A stretch of DNA of 7,170 bases from Promethearchaeota archaeon (GTDB lineage: Archaea > Asgardarchaeota > Lokiarchaeia > Sigynarchaeales > SOKP01). The DNA lies in contig JAEOTL010000024.1 in assembly GCA_016839845.1 (NCBI GenBank), positions 1-7,170 of the forward strand. Direction: 5' to 3'. Position 1 is the stretch's first letter, and each line of letters opens with the position of its first letter. Both the position numbers and the translations under genes were made by a program. Positions 5,859 through 7,170 of the stretch are shown piece after piece. Below the pieces are notes generated by a model. The model saw nothing but the letters and a program-made list of their open reading frames with translations, was not told the origin of the DNA and made no database searches.

Positions 5859-7170
5859 ATGGGAGGTCTTTTTGGGGTTTTTTCAGATTCAGATTGTTTG
5901 GAAGATCTTTTCTATGGGACAGATTATCATTCTCATTTAGGAACTAGTAGAGGAGGATTGGCTGTAAAAAATTCAGGTGGACTTCAAAGATTTATTAAAG
6001 ATATTACAACGACTCAATTTAGGTCGAAATTCGAAAAAGATATAAAAAAAATGCACGGAAACAAGGGTATTGGAGTTATCAGTGACTACGATGATCAACC
6101 ATTAATAATTAGCTCACATTTAGGTGTTTTTGCTATTGTTACAGTAGGGAAAATTAATAATCTAGAAGAATTAGCTCAAAAAGCCTTGGAAAATGGCTCT
6201 CACTTTTCAGAGATGCATGGAGGCGATATAAATCCAACTGAGATGGTAGCAACGATAATAAGTCAAGGCACTACATTTGAGGATGGAATCCAGAAGGTTC
6301 AAGACATGATCGATGGATCATGTACTTTTCTAATATTAACAAATGAAGGAATTTATGCTGTGAGAGATAAACTAGGAAGGACTCCACTAATAATTGGCGA
6401 AAAATCTGGATCTTATGCTATAACAATGGAAACTTGTGCATTTCCTAATCTTGGATATAAAACAGTTAAATTTCTTGGGCCTGGTGAAACAATCTTCATA
6501 AGTAAGAATGGACTTGAACAAAAAATCCCTCCGGGAGACCGAATGCAAATTTGCGCATTTTTATGGGTTTATTATGGATACCCTGCATCTAATTATGAGG
6601 ATATAAATGTTGAAGTTGTTCGTTATAAATGCGGGTCATATTTAGCAAAAAATAATGGTGTGGAAATTGATCTTGTTGCAGGTATTCCTGATTCTGGAAC
6701 AGGACACGGTTTAGGTTATGCAAGTGAAGCAAAAATTCCTTTTTCGCGACCTTTTGTAAAGTATACTCCTACTTGGCCACGGAGTTTTATGCCCCAAGAT
6801 CAAGACGTTCGAGACGAAGTAGCTAAAATGAAGCTCATCCCGATTAAGGAACTTATCAATGACAAACGATTACTTTTTTGCGAAGACTCAATTGTAAGAG
6901 GAACTCAACTTAGAAAAACAATTCAAAGATTGTATGAAAATGGAGCTAAACAAGTACATATGAGACCTGCATGTCCTCCACTTGTTTACAGTTGTAAATT
7001 TCTTAATTTTTCTCGATCTCGCTCCGAATTAGATTTAGCCGGACGGTGGGCTATAAAAGAACTAATAGGAAGGAATATCGAAGATCCTGCAGGTTATATT
7101 GATCCAGAATCTGATAATTACAAGGCTATGGTTGATGTCATTTGTAAAAGATTACAATTAACGACTTTAC
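5859..7170 (+). CDS. purF: PurF-like amidophosphoribosyltransferase lacking the catalytic Cys (partial, 3' end outside window)
   Basis: The open frame runs 437 codons to the window edge without a stop. PurF makes 5-phosphoribosylamine from PRPP and glutamine, the first step of purine synthesis. The C-terminal half is a type I phosphoribosyltransferase: IPDSGTGHG at 276-284, PFVKYTPTWPRSFM, the PRPP-binding loop CEDSIVRGTQ at 341-350, and then MRPACPPLVYSCKFLNFSRS from 368. The N-terminal half follows the PurF glutaminase layout but begins MGGLFGV instead of MCGIFGI, so the nucleophile Cys is missing. The usual HNGN glutamine-binding stretch reads TVGKINN (95-101), and the usual LQHRGQDAAG stretch reads YHSHLGTSRGG. 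From memory, similar MGGFFG-type proteins exist in Bacteroides and other anaerobes. The family is clear. The amine donor and true role are uncertain: ammonia use, a partner glutaminase or a changed function are all possible. Confidence 0.88.
   Translation, partial: MGGLFGVFSDSDCLEDLFYGTDYHSHLGTSRGGLAVKNSGGLQRFIKDITTTQFRSKFEKDIKKMHGNKGIGVISDYDDQPLIISSHLGVFAIVTVGKINNLEELAQKALENGSHFSEMHGGDINPTEMVATIISQGTTFEDGIQKVQDMIDGSCTFLILTNEGIYAVRDKLGRTPLIIGEKSGSYAITMETCAFPNLGYKTVKFLGPGETIFISKNGLEQKIPPGDRMQICAFLWVYYGYPASNYEDINVEVVRYKCGSYLAKNNGVEIDLVAGIPDSGTGHGLGYASEAKIPFSRPFVKYTPTWPRSFMPQDQDVRDEVAKMKLIPIKELINDKRLLFCEDSIVRGTQLRKTIQRLYENGAKQVHMRPACPPLVYSCKFLNFSRSRSELDLAGRWAIKELIGRNIEDPAGYIDPESDNYKAMVDVICKRLQLTTL

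Noticed and set aside
1..7170. CRISPR array, tRNA, insertion sequence or attachment site
   Set aside because: No spaced direct repeats, tRNA-like cloverleaf, transposase or terminal inverted repeats were seen on either strand by reading. No flanking repeats mark the PLC-like gene as a mobile insertion.

Overview
The window is AT-rich, gene-dense DNA, most likely from an anaerobic archaeon. It carries the end of a [NiFe]-hydrogenase maturation (hyp) cluster. Three things point to an archaeon. Two genes have GGTGAT-type Shine-Dalgarno sites, while others have TATA-like boxes close to the start codon and no Shine-Dalgarno site. The HypF Kae1-like domain (ATGPEL, PTQHIGHV) resembles archaeal HypF as I remember it. 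The overall gene set also fits. The AT-richness and a Ca2+-dependent PI-PLC-like gene would suit an Asgard (Lokiarchaeia-like) genome, but that is a low-confidence guess and a bacterial source is not excluded.

Layout from left to right: (1) the last 22 codons of hypE, ending in the diagnostic PRIC tail; (2) a complete hypD, coupled to hypE by a 12-bp gap containing its Shine-Dalgarno site; (3) a gene on the opposite strand, overlapping the hypD end by 4 bp, for a cytosolic PI-PLC-like phosphodiesterase; (4) a 149-bp divergent promoter region; (5) a complete hypF with a TTG start; (6) 31 bp later, a complete gene for a cysteine-rich winged-helix Fe-S protein (20 Cys, including C-x-C-C-x-C-C-C and two [4Fe-4S] ferredoxin motifs); (7) a 110-bp spacer with terminator-like and promoter-like sequence; (8) the first 437 codons of a PurF-like amidophosphoribosyltransferase that runs off the right edge and lacks the N-terminal catalytic cysteine of the glutaminase.

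How they work together: HypF makes a carbamoyl-adenylate from carbamoyl phosphate and ATP and passes the carbamoyl group to the C-terminal Cys of HypE. HypE dehydrates it to a thiocyanate, and HypD (with HypC, not in the window) receives the cyanide and assembles the Fe(CN)2CO unit of [NiFe]-hydrogenase. The Fe-S protein next to hypF could be a redox partner or sensor, which is inference. The phospholipase-like gene has no evident link to this pathway and interrupts the hyp cluster. The PurF-like gene is probably a separate transcription unit for purine or phosphoribosylamine metabolism.
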